In this document: one piece after another, positions 1 through 10,671 of the stretch
How the letters are laid out: each line of letters opens with the position of its first letter
How positions within the stretch are numbered: the first letter of the stretch is position 1
Source of the DNA: Costus lasius
Lineage: Eukaryota > Streptophyta > Magnoliopsida > Zingiberales > Costaceae
Direction of reading: 5' to 3'
DNA length: 64,000 bases
NCBI GenBank assembly: GCA_027563935.2
Contig: CM050453.2
Location: forward strand, 67,626,018-67,690,017
Made by a program: the position numbers and the translations under genes
The notes under the pieces: model-generated
Database searches by the model: none
The model's input: the letters and a program-made list of their open reading frames with translations, nothing else
Told to the model about the DNA's origin: nothing

Positions 1-2744
1 ATATTGTTTATGCAACTGGTTCAATTAACAATGGGTTATACATGTTGGACATGGAATGTTCTATACAGAAAATTGATATTAAGAAAGCCAAGAATGCTGA
101 TGACAGCACCTTGCTATGGCATAGTCGTTTAGGCCATATTAACGAGAAACGCATTAAGCGGTTGCATGATTATGGACTGCTGGGATCATTCACCTATAAG
201 GAGATTGATACATGCAAAGCTTGTTTGATGGGCAAAATGATGAAGTCACCTTTTCTTCACAAAGGTCAAAGGGCTTCAGGTTTACTTGACCTTATACACA
301 GTGATGTGTGTGGGCCATTTAGTAAACATACCAGAGGTGGCTATCAGTACTTCATCACCTTTACTGATGATTTCAGTAGATATGGGTATGTCTTTTTAAT
401 GAGACACAAGAGTGAATCCTTTGACAAGTTCAAAGAGTTCAAGAATGAAGTACAAAATCAGCTAGGCCGAAATATCAAGGCACTTCGTTCTGATCGAGGT
501 GGAGAATACCTAAGTCATGCATTTACTGACTATCTGAAGGAGTGTGGGATCATCTCACAGCTCACTCCACCAGGAACACCGCAATGGAATGGTGTGTCCG
601 AGAGGAGAAATAGAACGTTACTTGATATGGTTCGTTCTATGATGAGTCAGGCTAATCTACCTTACTCCTTTTGGGGTTTTGCACTGGAAACAGCTGCAAA
701 AGTACTAAACCAAGTGCCATCCAAGGCCGTTTCAAAGACGCCATATGAATTATGGTATGGGAAACAGCCAAGCTTGACGTTTATCAGGATCTGGGGCTGC
801 GAGGCTTATGTTAAAAAGCTCGCCTCTGGGAAACTAGAGAGCAGATCTGACAAATGCATCTTTGTCGGTTACCCTAAGGAAACTAAGGGTTATTATTTCT
901 ACGATCCCAAAGAAAACAAGGTTTTTGTTGCTCGGACGGCCATATTTCTTGAGAAGGAGTTTCTTCTGCAAGAGGCCAGTGGGAGAGAAATAAAACTGGA
1001 TGAGAATCCAGAGGCGGGACAAAGTGCTCAAGCAGAGTTGGATGAGCCTGAGCCGATAGAACAGGTTATTGAACAACCTGAGGCTCAGACATCACGGGAA
1101 CCGCGAAGATCGGGAAGGATCCGTCGTCAGCCTGAGCGCTATGACGGAGTCTACATCATTGATAATGATGAACCCCTCACTTATGCGGATGCGGTCAGTG
1201 GACCGGAGTCAGCGTGATGGCTTGAAGCTATGCGCGCCGAGATGGACTCCATGTCAGATAACCAAGTTTGGGATTTGGTTGATCCGCCTCCGGGAGTTAT
1301 CCCAATAGGCTGTAAATGGATCTTCAAGAAGAAGATTGACATGGATGGTAACGTGGTTACCTATAAAGGCAGGCTAGTTGCGAAAGGTTTCAAACAAATC
1401 TACGGGATAGATTATGATGAAACTTTCTCACCTGTAGCCATGTTTATGTCTATTCGGATTCTTTTCGCGATAGCAGCATATTATGATTGTGAGATCTGGC
1501 AAATGGATGTGAAAACAGCTTTCCTGAATGGAAATCTGGATGAGGATGTGTACATGACACAACCTGAGGGTTTCACTGATCCATCAGATCGTTATAAGAT
1601 ATGCAAATTAAAGAAGTCCATTTATGGACTTAAGCAAGCATCAAGAAGCTGGAATATTCGTCTTGATGAATCAGTCACTGAATTTGGTTTCATCAAGAAC
1701 GAGGATGACCCGTGTGTATATAAGAGGTTTAGTGGGAGCGTGATTACTTTCCTAGTCCTCTACGTCGATGATATCTTGATCATTGGAAACGACATTCCTG
1801 AAATGCATGCGGTTAAGGCATGGTTAAGGAAATGTTTCCAGATGAAAGATTTAGGAGAAGCAGCCTATGTATTAGGTGTGAAGATCTACAGGGATAGATC
1901 TAAGAGGCTTCTCGGGCTGTGCCAGAGTACTTACATCGATAAAGTCCTGGAGAGATTTCATTTAGAGAATTCTAAAAGAGGATATCTTCCAGTCAGACAT
2001 GGTCTGAATCTTTCGAAGAGTCAGTGTCCACAAACACAGACTGAGAAAGATGAAATGGACAATACGCCTTATGCTTCGGCTATTGGATCCATTATGTATG
2101 CGATGTTGTGTACTCGCCCAGACGTCGCTTACGGGTTAAGCATGACCAGTCGATTCCAAGGTAATCCAGGTCAGGCGCACTGGATTGCAGTCAAGAACAT
2201 TTTGAAATATCTGCGGAGGGCCAAAGATATGTTCTTGGTGTATGGTGGTCAGGAAGAACTCAGTATTGAAGGATATACTGACGCTTCGTTCCAGTCTGAC
2301 CAGGACGATTTCCGATCGCAATCAGGCTATGTTTTTAGCTTGAATGGAGGAGCAGTGGTGTGGAAGAGTTTCAAACAGTCAATCGTTGCTGATTCCACAA
2401 CAGAAGCCAAGTATGTTGCAGCCTCGGAAGCATCCAAGGAGGCAGTCTGGATTCGTAAGTTCGTGAGAGAACTTGGTGTTGTTCCTTCGAGTGCAGATCC
2501 TTTGGTTATCTTCTGTGATAACACTGGAGCAATCGCACAAACAAAGGAACCACGGTCGCACCAGAAGTCCAAGCACATACAGAGACGGTTTCATTTGATC
2601 AGGGAGATCATAGATCGTGGCGAGATCAAAGTCTGCAAGGTTCATACAGATGACAATCTGGCAGACCCGCTTACTAAGCCTCTGGCGCAGCAGAAGCATG
2701 AAAAGCACTGTAATAATATGGGTTTGAGATTTCTCAACCATTAG
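1..2744 (+). pseudogene. pol: Copia-A pol (integrase, RT, RNase H), one in-frame stop
   Basis: One reading frame runs from base 3 to the TAG at 2,742-2,744 and is broken only by a TGA at 1,215-1,217. Order: GAG-pre-integrase with the HHCC zinc site (HSRLGH then CKAC), DDE integrase (DLIHSDVCGPF, TDDFSRYG, WNGVSERRNRT), a linker rich in E and P, RT with YVDDILII near 1,760, and RNase H with YTDASFQSD and DNTGAIAQ. The other copies have Arg at the broken position, so the TGA is a point change that would split integrase from RT. Polyprotein cleavage by the element protease is family knowledge. Protein starts upstream of the window. Confidence 0.93.
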
Positions 2745-2753
2745 ATTAAGTGC

Positions 2754-2763
2754 AAGTGGGAGA
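2754..2763 (+). other. Polypurine tract of Copia-A
   Basis: AAGTGGGAGA lies one base before the LTR start TGTTGGGG. The same tract precedes the 3' LTR of B, C, D, F and K, so it is the plus-strand primer site in both copia families. Confidence 0.85.
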
Positions 2764-2764
2764 T

Positions 2765-4453
2765 TGTTGGGGTATGCCCTTAAGACTAATGTTTGAGGTC
2801 TTGGGATTGTAACAGTATCATGTAATAAACTGTTATGTTTATAAAGGCATGGTTGTTATTCAGTAAGCTACATTGTCTGCTGCAATATATGTTCTTCTGA
2901 ATAATGTCTCAAAGCTGTTCAGCTAGGTTGACATGCAGTTATGTCCTTAGTCGTGATATCTTGGTGAACATGAGACAGCCTTGATATGGTTAAGACTAAT
3001 ATGTGTTCTAATCTTATAGGATGCTTCGAGCATGGAATAAGATGTAGACTCATGGGTACATTGGATGTACTGGACAGACCCTACTTGGATATTCAATTGC
3101 TTGTCACAATGTGAATAATCCTTGAATGCGACAAGTGGCACATTTCCTCTGACTTGAGATCACTTGTGTTTTCTAAATGATGATTGTCATTATTTTGAGA
3201 TAGTTCAATATCATTTGAAATATAATGATTATAGACTATCTTGGATGGTGAGCTTGAGTCAGGTTAGGGCACTAGTGATAGACATAGGATTGCCGTCTCC
3301 TTAATTGGAGTGTGATGTTCTAAAGGGGCCCCCTGGATGAGATGATTGAGAAAGTGTATGGCCATACCCAGATGACTATGTTCATCTGATCTAATCATGC
3401 TCATCATATTGGAGTTACAAGCTTGACTTGCTTGTCCAATAAGAACATCCAGTGGTAAATGAAATTTGTATGCTTTGTGAATTGATTCACACTTGTGCTG
3501 TTTTTGGGTGTAGTCTTGGAAGACTCTTTCCTTTATATCGGGAGACAGTGATGTGTTGCTAGATACCCCTCACTGATCGTGATAACGTAAGTTATCGTTA
3601 CCGACATTTAAAGGAAACCCTTAGGGTCGCACAATTTGATGATATGGCTTTCTTGAGTCAGATCGTGTGGACTGAATTATTCGGGTTCAGTTTAAAGGGA
3701 TTTAATCTCTGATTGTAAGTGAGATCTGGTCTGATCATGTTTGATTGATTAGGGCTTGAGATCGGTAAGCTTCGATTGAGAGAATGAATGCTAGATCAGT
3801 CAGATCAGGAGCATTGAGAGATTGACGGTCAGATCAAGAGCCTTAGGGTTTATTTTGATCTGGACTTATTTCTTGGTTTATTTGGTTAGTGGACCAAATC
3901 GGTTTGAACCAGCTCATGGATGAGCGCATGGTTCAAAGGTGATGTGGCATTTGCGATTGGGGTAAACCCAAGATCGCATGTGGAGAAGTGGGATGCTATT
4001 TTTGGATAGCACTTCTCAAACGTGGCCATGATCTCACGTCGCCCCTCTCTTGTCTCTTCACGCCTTTGACGCCTCCTTGGGTTGTATTCGAGTGGAATTC
4101 TGGTGTAGAGGAAGTCTAAGGCGACAAGAGAGAAAAATGCCAAGAAGAAAAGCTCTCCTTTCCCTTTGCATTCGATCAAGACGCCTTGGACGATCCTTGC
4201 TAGCACAAGGGACGACAAGAAGAAGCACATCTTCATCTTGTGTGTGACGATTTGGAGGAGATCTTCGTTGTTCTCTTACTTCCAAGGCGCCATCTTGAAA
4301 TGGCCATGGTATGAATCGAATCACTTCTTTACAATCGGTTTTGTTAAGTTGATCATATAATGCATGCTCATTGATCCTATGAAACCCTTTATCCGCTGCC
4401 CCCTTTCCTTTTTGCGCCACCATAGGGATTTCGCCCCCTTTGGGGAACCATCA
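2765..4453 (+). repeat. 3' LTR of Copia-A (1,689 bp)
   Basis: Begins TGTTGGGG after the polypurine tract and ends CCATCA. It holds the features common to family 1 LTRs: a 28 bp core at 3,547-3,574, a following GATAAC/GTTATC inverted repeat, a TATA-like TTTATATC just upstream, the micro-exon ATGGCCATG with donor GT at 4,300-4,310, and a terminal C-tract/G-tract hairpin. The last 550 bp match the LTR of F (GCGATTGGGGTAAACCCA) and not that of B. That is why I end the LTR here instead of treating 2,765-4,934 as one long LTR. Confidence 0.82.
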
Positions 4454-4934
4454 GGTTATGAGATCATGGGTGCATGACTTCTATTTTTGGAAAGTCATGA
4501 AGGCCACTTCCCTCAACGCCTCAACGCCAAAAATGAAAAAGTGTTTGCTTCTTCCTTTGGACGCTCACACTCTCGTGGGTGGAAGGTGTTGACGACAAGG
4601 AGGTCTCGGCTAAGCAACCAAGTCATCTCATCCCTTCCATTCGACAAGCACCCTTGGAGAACCTTGCTAGCACAAGGAACACAAGGAGTAGTCATCATCC
4701 TCTTCTGTGCGTCACCTTTGGAGGAGAGCCCGTTCGCCATCTTCTTACAAGATGCCATTCGAATCAATGGCTATGGTATGTTTTCATTTGATCCATACAA
4801 GATAGTTAAGTTGATCATATATCATACATGCGATTGTTGAAACCCTAGTTTCCGCTATGCTAAAAATCTTGATGTGCATAATAGGGTTTATTTCGCCCCC
4901 CCCCCCCCCCCCCCTCATGAAAGGGGTTCCTACA
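4454..4934 (+). repeat. Copia-B 5' LTR, 3' remnant
   Basis: These 481 bp align from end to end with 11,888-12,370, the last 483 bp of B's 3' LTR. The remnant ends CCTACA two bases before the B primer-binding site. The missing first ~1.2 kb should lie beyond Copia-A, left of the window. It contains the in-frame ATGs at 4,752 and 4,767, a splice donor at 4,776 and a C19 homopolymer. Confidence 0.85.
4896..4914 (+). repeat. Poly-C tract (C19) at LTR end
   Basis: Nineteen consecutive C within the 3' end of B's 5' LTR, followed by a short AAGGGG arm. B's 3' LTR has C17 at 12,330-12,346. Other family 1 LTRs have only 5-7 C here, so the tract has expanded in B. Confidence 0.9.
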
Positions 4935-4936
4935 AC

Positions 4937-4948
4937 TGGTATCAGAGC
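4937..4948 (+). other. Primer-binding site of Copia-B (tRNA-iMet)
   Basis: TGGTATCAGAGC, two bases after the LTR end; this is the usual plant Ty1/copia initiator tRNA-Met primer site. Confidence 0.93.
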
Positions 4949-5844
4949 ATTGGTTCATGTATGATTTATATGATTGCTTTGTGATCCATTTTTACGCTGA
5001 TGCATAGATCTAAAGTCTTACATGCGAAAGTTCACGATAGTTTTTAAATCATGCGAAAATACTAGATGAATGTATTATACTTATGTTGGCGCATGTATTT
5101 CGTTGGCGCATGTTAGATGTTTGCAAAAACTTATCTTGCGCGCCTCCTACTTAGATCTACGCGCTTGCTATAAACCCTTAGACGGGTTAGTAGGGTTGAA
5201 GTCATCACCTAGTTAAGATCCAAATAGTCTGATCAGACCATCTGACAGCCTAGATGGGTCGACCAGATGGCACCTATGCGCAAGCATGAGGTGGCTATAG
5301 GTCGACTGCATCAAGAGCGTGTAGCGAGGTCTGGTTGAGACAACCAGTGAACGCGCATGAGTTGGGCCCGGGGTCACACCCGCTTGCCTGAACTCATGAG
5401 AGTCGTTCAGCCCTTAACGGATGCATGGTTGACCGTTGGGTCGACTCAAGTCAGTTAGGACTTGGTGCATGCAAGGGCAGTGGATAAGACTAGGTCTGAT
5501 GAGTGGATCCCTAGTAATGGACCGTTGTAAGGTAGTAAGGCACATAAGAAAATTAAAATTGATGCCAATGGGTTTTCGAAAATTTTTATTTTCTTATCTG
5601 GATCACATGTTGATTGGATGCCATGATGCTTGTTTATTTAATCTTATGTGGGTTGCCCTTTTAATGTGTGCTGTGCTGGGGCCTGCGTGCCTGGAATTCA
5701 ATTGTAAATTAATTTTATTGTGATCTGCGCATCACATGTTATTTAATTTATAATGTGTAATTGACCTGCGAGTCAATCTTGTCTAGATAGATTAAATTGT
5801 AATTTAATCAGATAAGAGCACGGAGCACACATGGCACAGGCGCA

Positions 5845-5900
5845 TGCAGCAGTGGCTTGACCAGGTGGGAGGTCCAGGGTTCGACTCTGGGACAGGCGCA
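5845..5900 (+). other. tRNA-like 56 bp insertion in B leader
   Basis: Present in B and absent at the matching place in C. It is flanked by a 9 bp direct repeat, ACAGGCGCA (5,836-5,844 and 5,892-5,900). It carries GGTTCGACTCT (5,878-5,888), which matches a pol III B-box/T-loop and is flanked by CCAG/CTGG arms. An A-box-like TGGCTTGACCAGG (5,853-5,865) lies closer than in a real tRNA. Best read as a tRNA- or SINE-derived fragment, not a functional tRNA. Confidence 0.5.
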
Positions 5901-6238
5901 TTTACCTGGTGGGCGCACCTGAGCTGCCGAGGGTGCTTGGGCCCTGGGTTGGGCCAGCTGAGATGCAAAAGACCCATGGAGAGCTCAAGTGAAGACTTAA
6001 GTTAAACTAAGGTCTTACTTAGGGTTGATGGGCGTTTACCACATAAGATCATCATGCTTTCTTTTATTGTTTAAATAATTAGAATTGCATGATTTATTTA
6101 TCTTCTGCTATCACCATAGGGTTTGCATGATAGTTAAGAAGATAAAAGGACCGTTAAAATCCAACGCTAAAATATCAAGCTCGTAAGCCTTCTGACGCAA
6201 AACCTCACTGTTCTAACTATCGTTGGGGCCGTGTTGTA

Positions 6239-6576
6239 CCCACTCAGTGGGCATGCCCATCTATCTTCAGACGGTGTGTGATTTCACCTGCGTGTTACAG
6301 AGAAGGGATTTATCGCTTCTCGTTGCTCAGCATAGCACGTGGTGGTCCAGGGAGTAGGTCAGGTCAGCTTGACCATGTAGGCTACATATGGGGCATATGT
6401 TAGCTATATGGAGGCAGCCATCTGTGGGATCAGAGACTGTGTTGTACCAACTCAGTTGGCACAGTCTGCTGGATTGCCCAGATGAAGGGGAATCGCACGG
6501 GTTGGCGATTGGCAGGCATTGCCTACCAGAAACTAGTGCTTGCACTCTCTGTGCATCTTATCTCACCTGAGCGGGA
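6239..6576 (+). promoter_or_regulatory. Leader hairpin region of Copia-B
   Basis: Hairpin 1: CCCACT/AGTGGG at 6,239-6,251 inside CGTG/CATG. Hairpin 2: CCAACT/AGTTGG at 6,447-6,459 inside an outer stem GACTGTG/CACAGTC. Hairpin 3: TCTCAC-CTGA-GCGGGA at 6,561-6,576, with one broken pair in this copy. The equivalents in family 2 (35,772-36,112 and, on the minus strand, 45,511-45,846) keep the stems with different bases. Confidence 0.6.
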
Positions 6577-6767
6577 CGTGGAGACCAAGTATGAAATATG
6601 GGTCCCATCTCACTAAAAGAGTTTACTCTTTCGGGCTATTTTGCTGGATTTTTCAGCCAGATAAAATAGTGAGAAAAGAATCTTTCTTAAGTCCTGGATT
6701 GATTCTAAACATTGATACTGACCTTGCTGTTCTTGCATTGTTGTAGATTCCTGCAGCAACGAACACC

Positions 6768-9700
6768 ATGAACTTCAATGTGCGATCCCTACTGGAAAGA
6801 GAGAAGTTTGCTAGGCCAAACTTCTCAGACTGGTACGGACACCTTAAGATTGTTCTTAAGGCTGAGAGGAAACTGTATGTCCTCGAGACGGCTATACCGC
6901 CTCAACCCGCTGCGAACGCCGCAAGGGCGGTTCGCGATGCCTATGAAAAGCATGTCAATGATAGCATTGATGTCGCTTGCCTGATGCTAGCGTCTATGAC
7001 GCCACAGCTGCAGCGTCAGCATGAGGATATGTCTGCTATAGAAATTATAGCAAACCTCAAGATGCTATATGCTGCACAGGCGAGGACTGAGCGCTATAAT
7101 TTGACCAAGCTTTTCTTTCAGAGCAAACTGGCTGAAGGGAGTCCAGGGGAGCTCATGTGCTCAAGTTTATTGGGCACAAGGAGGCTCTAGAGAAACTGGG
7201 GCATACCATCAATCAGGAGCTTGCTGTAGACATTATTCTGCAGTCTCTCCCGGCCTCCTTCGATCCGTTCATTATTAATTTTAATATGAACAAGATCGAC
7301 TGTACTCCGGCAGAGTTGCTGAATATGCTCTTGACTACAGAGGAGACTCTAAAGGGAAAGCCTTGAACCTCTGTCTTGATGTTCCCTTCCAGGAACAAGA
7401 GGAAGGGGAAGAAGGGAAAAGCCCCTGTCAAGAACTACAACAAGGCTCTGAAACAAAAGGTTAAGCGGTCGAAGGAATACAGATGTTTCCATTGTGGCCA
7501 GCTGGGTCACTGGAAAAAGGACTGTAAAGCGCTCCAAGGAGACAAGAAGGGAAGCATCGCTTCTGGCTCAGGTATTTTTGTGACTGAAGTCATGATATCT
7601 TCTTCTTCTATTTCATGGGTGTTGGACACTGCATATGGAGTTCACATTTGTTCAAATGTACAGGAACTCAAGAGAAGAAGACAGGTGGGACAGCATGAGG
7701 TGGACCTACGAGTCGAAAACGGGGCACGGGTTGCTGCTGTTGCTGTAGGAGTTTATTACATCTCATTACCATCTGGACTTGTATTGGAACTAGACAATTG
7801 TTACTTTGTACCAAGCATTACGAAAAATATTATCTCTATTCCTGCTCTTGTCAGGAAAGGATTTTCCTTTGAATGCAATATTTCAAAGTGTGTTCTTTCT
7901 TATGATAATATTGTTTATGCTACTGGATCAATTAACAATGGGTTATTCATGTTGGACATGGAATGTTCTATACAAAACATTGATAATAAGAAAGCCAAGT
8001 ATGCTGATGACAGCACCTTGCTATGGCATAGTCGTTTAGGCCATATTAACAAGAAACGCATTAAGCGGTTGCATGATCATGGACTGCTGGGATCATTCTC
8101 CTATGAGGAGATTGATACATGCAAAGCTTGTTTATTGGGCAAAATGACAAAGTCTCCTTTTCCTCATAAAGGTCAAAGGGCTTCAGGTTTACTTGACCTT
8201 ATACACAGTGATGTGTGTGGGGCATTTAGTAAACATGCCAGAGGTGGCTATTCATACTTCATTACCTTTACTGATGATTTCAGTAGGTATGGTTATGTCT
8301 ATCTAATGAGACATAAAAGTGAATCTTTTGACAAGTTCAAAGAGTTCAAAAATGAAGTACAAAATCAGCTAGGCCGGAATATCTAGGCACTTCGTTCAGA
8401 TCGAGGTGGAGAATACCTAAGTCGAGAGTTTACTGACTATCTGAAGGAGTGTGGGATTATCTCACAGCTCACTCCACCAGGAACACCACAATGGAATGGT
8501 GTGTCCGAGAGGAGGAACAGAACCTTACTGGATATGGTTCGTTCTTTGATGAGTCAGGCTACTCTACCTTACTCCTTTTGGGGATTTGCACTGGAAACAG
8601 CTGCAAAGATACTAAACCGAGTGCCATCCAAGGCAGTTTCAAAGACTCCATATGAGTTATGGTATGGGAAACAGCCGAGCTTGACATTCATTAAGATCTG
8701 GGGTTGCGAGGCTTATGTCAAAAAGCTCGCCTCTGGGAAACTAGAGAGCAGATCTGAGAAATGCATCTTTGTCGGTTACCCTAAGGAAACTAAGGGTTAT
8801 TATTTCTACGATCCCAAAGAGAACAAAGTATTTGTTGCTCGGATGGCTATTTTTCTTGAGAAGGAGTTTCTTCTGCAAGAAGCCAGTGGGAGAGAAATAA
8901 AACTGGATGAGAATCCAGAGGAAGGACAAAGTAGTCAAGCACCGTTGGATGAGCCTGAGCCAGTAGATCAGGTTATTGAGCAACCTGAGGCTCAGATATC
9001 ACGGGAACCGCGAAGATCGGGAAGGATCCGTCGACAGCCTGAGCGCTATGACGGAGTCTACATCATTGATCATGATGAACCCCTAACTTATGCGGATGCG
9101 GTCAGTGGACCGGAATCAGCGAGATGGCTTGAAGCTATGCGCACCGAGATGGACTCCATGTCAGATAATCAAGTCTGGGATTTGGTTGATCCGCCTCCGG
9201 GAGTAATCCCTATAGGCTGTAAATGGATCTTCAAGAAGAAGATTGACATGGATGGTAACGTGGTTACCTATAAAGGCAGGCTAGTTGCGAAAGGTTTCAA
9301 ACAAATCTACGGGATAGATTATGATGAAACTTTCTCTCCTGTAGCCATGTTCAAGTCAATTCGGATTATTCTTGCGATAGCAGCATATTACGATTAAGAG
9401 ATCTGGCAGATGGATGTGAAGACCGCTTTCCTTAATGGAAAACTGGATGAGGATGTGTACATGACACAACCTGAAGGTTTCACTAATCCATCAGATCGTC
9501 ATAAAATATGCAAGTTAAAGAAGTCCATTTATGGACTTAAGCAAGCATCTAGAAGCTGGAATATTCGTTTTGATGAATCAATATGTGAATTTGGTTTCAT
9601 CAAGAATGAAGATGACCCGTGCGTATATAAGAGGTTTAGTGGGAGCGTGATTACTTTCCTAGTCCTCTACGTCGATGATATCTTAATCATTGGAAACGAT

Positions 9701-10651
9701 ATTCCTGAACTGCATGCTGTTAAAGCATGGTTAAGAAAATGTTTCCAGATGAAAGATTTAGGAGAAGCAGCCTATGTATTAGGTGTGAAGATCTACAGAG
9801 ATAGATCTAAGAGGCTTCTCGGGCTGTGCCAGAGTACTTACATCGATAAAGTCCTGGAGAGATTCCATTTAGAAAATTCTAAAAGAGGATATCTTCCAGT
9901 CAGACATGATCTGAATCTTTCAAAGAGTCAGTGTCCACAAACACAGACTGAGAAAGATGAAATGGACAATACGCCTTATGCTTCAGCTATTGGGTCCATT
10001 ATGTATGCGATGTTGTGTACTCGCCCAGACGTCGCTTACGGGTTAAGCATGACCAGTCGATTCCAAGGTAATCCAGGTCAGGCGCACTGGATTGCAGTCA
10101 AGAACATTTTGAAATATCTGCGGAGGGCCAAAGATATGTTCTTGGTGTATGGTGGTCAGGAAGAACTCAGTATTGAAGGATATACTGAGGCTTCGTTCCA
10201 ATCTGACCAGGATGATTTCCGATCGCAATCAGGCTATGTTTTTAGCTTGAATGGTAGAGCAGTGGTATGGAAAAGTTTCAAACAGTCTATCGTTGCTGAT
10301 TCCACAACAGAAGCCGAGTATGTTGCAGCCTCGGAAGCATCCAAGGAGGCAGTGTGGATTCGTAAGTTCGTTCAAGAACTTGGTGTTGTTCCTTCGAGTG
10401 CAGATCCTTTGGTTATCTTCTGCGATAACACTGGAGCAATCGCACAAGCAAAGGAACCACGGTCGCACCAGAAGTCCAAGCACATACAGAGAAGGTTTCA
10501 CTTGATCCAGGAGATCATTGATCGTGGTGAGATCAAAATCTGCAAGGTTCATACAGATGACAATCTGGCTGACCCGCTTACCAAGCCTCTGGCGCAGCAG
10601 AAGCATGAGAAGCACTGTAATAACATGGGTTTGAGATTTCTCAACCATTAG
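6768..10651 (+). pseudogene. gag-pol: Copia-B gag-pol, one frameshift and three stops
   Basis: Full-length polyprotein relic: gag from 6,768 (start NFNVRSLLEREKF), CCHC knuckle CFHCGQLGHWKKDC near 7,488, protease WVLDTAYGVHIC, HHCC and DDE integrase, RT with YVDD near 9,670, RNase H to the TAG at 10,649. Lesions: a one-base loss near 7,145 in gag (compare CCCAGTGGGAGC in C), TGA at 7,364, TAG at 8,384 and TAA at 9,395. At the three stops the intact copies have Ser, Lys and Tyr codons. The protease shows Tyr where the others have Cys after DTA. It cannot make the full polyprotein. An upstream start in the LTR is possible through splicing. Confidence 0.93.
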
Positions 10652-10660
10652 ATTAAGTGC

Positions 10661-10670
10661 AAGTGGGAGA
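10661..10670 (+). other. Polypurine tract of Copia-B
   Basis: AAGTGGGAGA, one base before the 3' LTR, 10 bases after the pol stop codon. Confidence 0.85.
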
Positions 10671-10671
10671 T

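Larger units (their letters stand above)
1..4453 (+). mobile_element. Copia-A: Ty1/copia LTR retrotransposon (family 1), 3' part
   Basis: The window opens inside pol. What is present is the end of protease, integrase, reverse transcriptase, RNase H, a polypurine tract and a 3' LTR. The LTR ends in CA at 4,453, and the next bases (GGTTA, 4,454-4,458) run into the middle of another LTR at the point that corresponds to 11,888 of Copia-B. A therefore seems to be inserted in B's 5' LTR, with GGTTA as the expected target-site duplication. Its own 5' LTR, gag and the second GGTTA should lie left of the window. LTR subtype resembles that of F rather than B. Confidence 0.85.
4776..6746 (+). other. Predicted leader intron of Copia-B (removes PBS)
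   Basis: Donor: ATGGCTATG|GTATGT at 4,767-4,781 in the LTR. Acceptor: TTGTTGTAG ending 6,746, with a CTGAC branch-point-like motif at 6,718-6,722 and pyrimidine-rich sequence between. Splicing would join three LTR codons (Met-Ala-Met) in phase 0 to seven codons that precede the usual gag Met at 6,768. The acceptor's TAG is an in-frame stop if the RNA is unspliced. The same arrangement is seen in C, D and K. No transcript data are available, so this is a prediction. Confidence 0.6.
4949..6767 (+). other. Copia-B untranslated leader
   Basis: About 1.8 kb without a supported ORF. It is homologous to the leaders of C and D. It contains a 56 bp tRNA-like insert (5,845-5,900), two perfect short hairpins at 6,239-6,251 and 6,447-6,459 and a damaged third at 6,561-6,576, then the branch-point-like motif and splice acceptor before gag. 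The many GC-rich stretches and repeated GGCGCA words are leader-specific. Likely roles are genomic RNA packaging and translation control (family knowledge plus inference). Confidence 0.7.

Noticed and set aside
2327..2741. Long antisense ORFs over RNase H (also at 10,229, 30,064, 51,192, 54,441)
   Set aside because: They are shadows of the conserved RNase H coding strand.
2947..3141. Conserved 64-codon antisense ORF in family 1 LTRs (also 10,854, 23,246, 30,683, 37,956, 50,792, 54,040, 61,494)
   Set aside because: The conservation follows the LTR DNA itself. I see no known domain and no codon bias that would set it apart, so it is probably a frame left open by chance in conserved U3/R sequence.
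4058..4423. Open frames of 60-140 codons in the LTRs (for example 4,058-4,423, 34,120-34,536, 42,895-43,311, 53,024 region) as host genes
   Set aside because: They repeat with every LTR copy, have low-complexity or no domain content and differ in frame between LTR subtypes. Only the micro-exon around the conserved ATG looks meaningful.
2765..4934. A tandem A-LTR-B arrangement with one shared 2,170 bp LTR
   Set aside because: The stretch contains two LTR ends of different subtype, and the second aligns to B's 3' LTR only from its middle onward; nesting of A in B's LTR explains this better.
5874..5890. A functional tRNA gene
   Set aside because: Only a T-arm-like piece and an A-box-like word at too short a distance; no cloverleaf.
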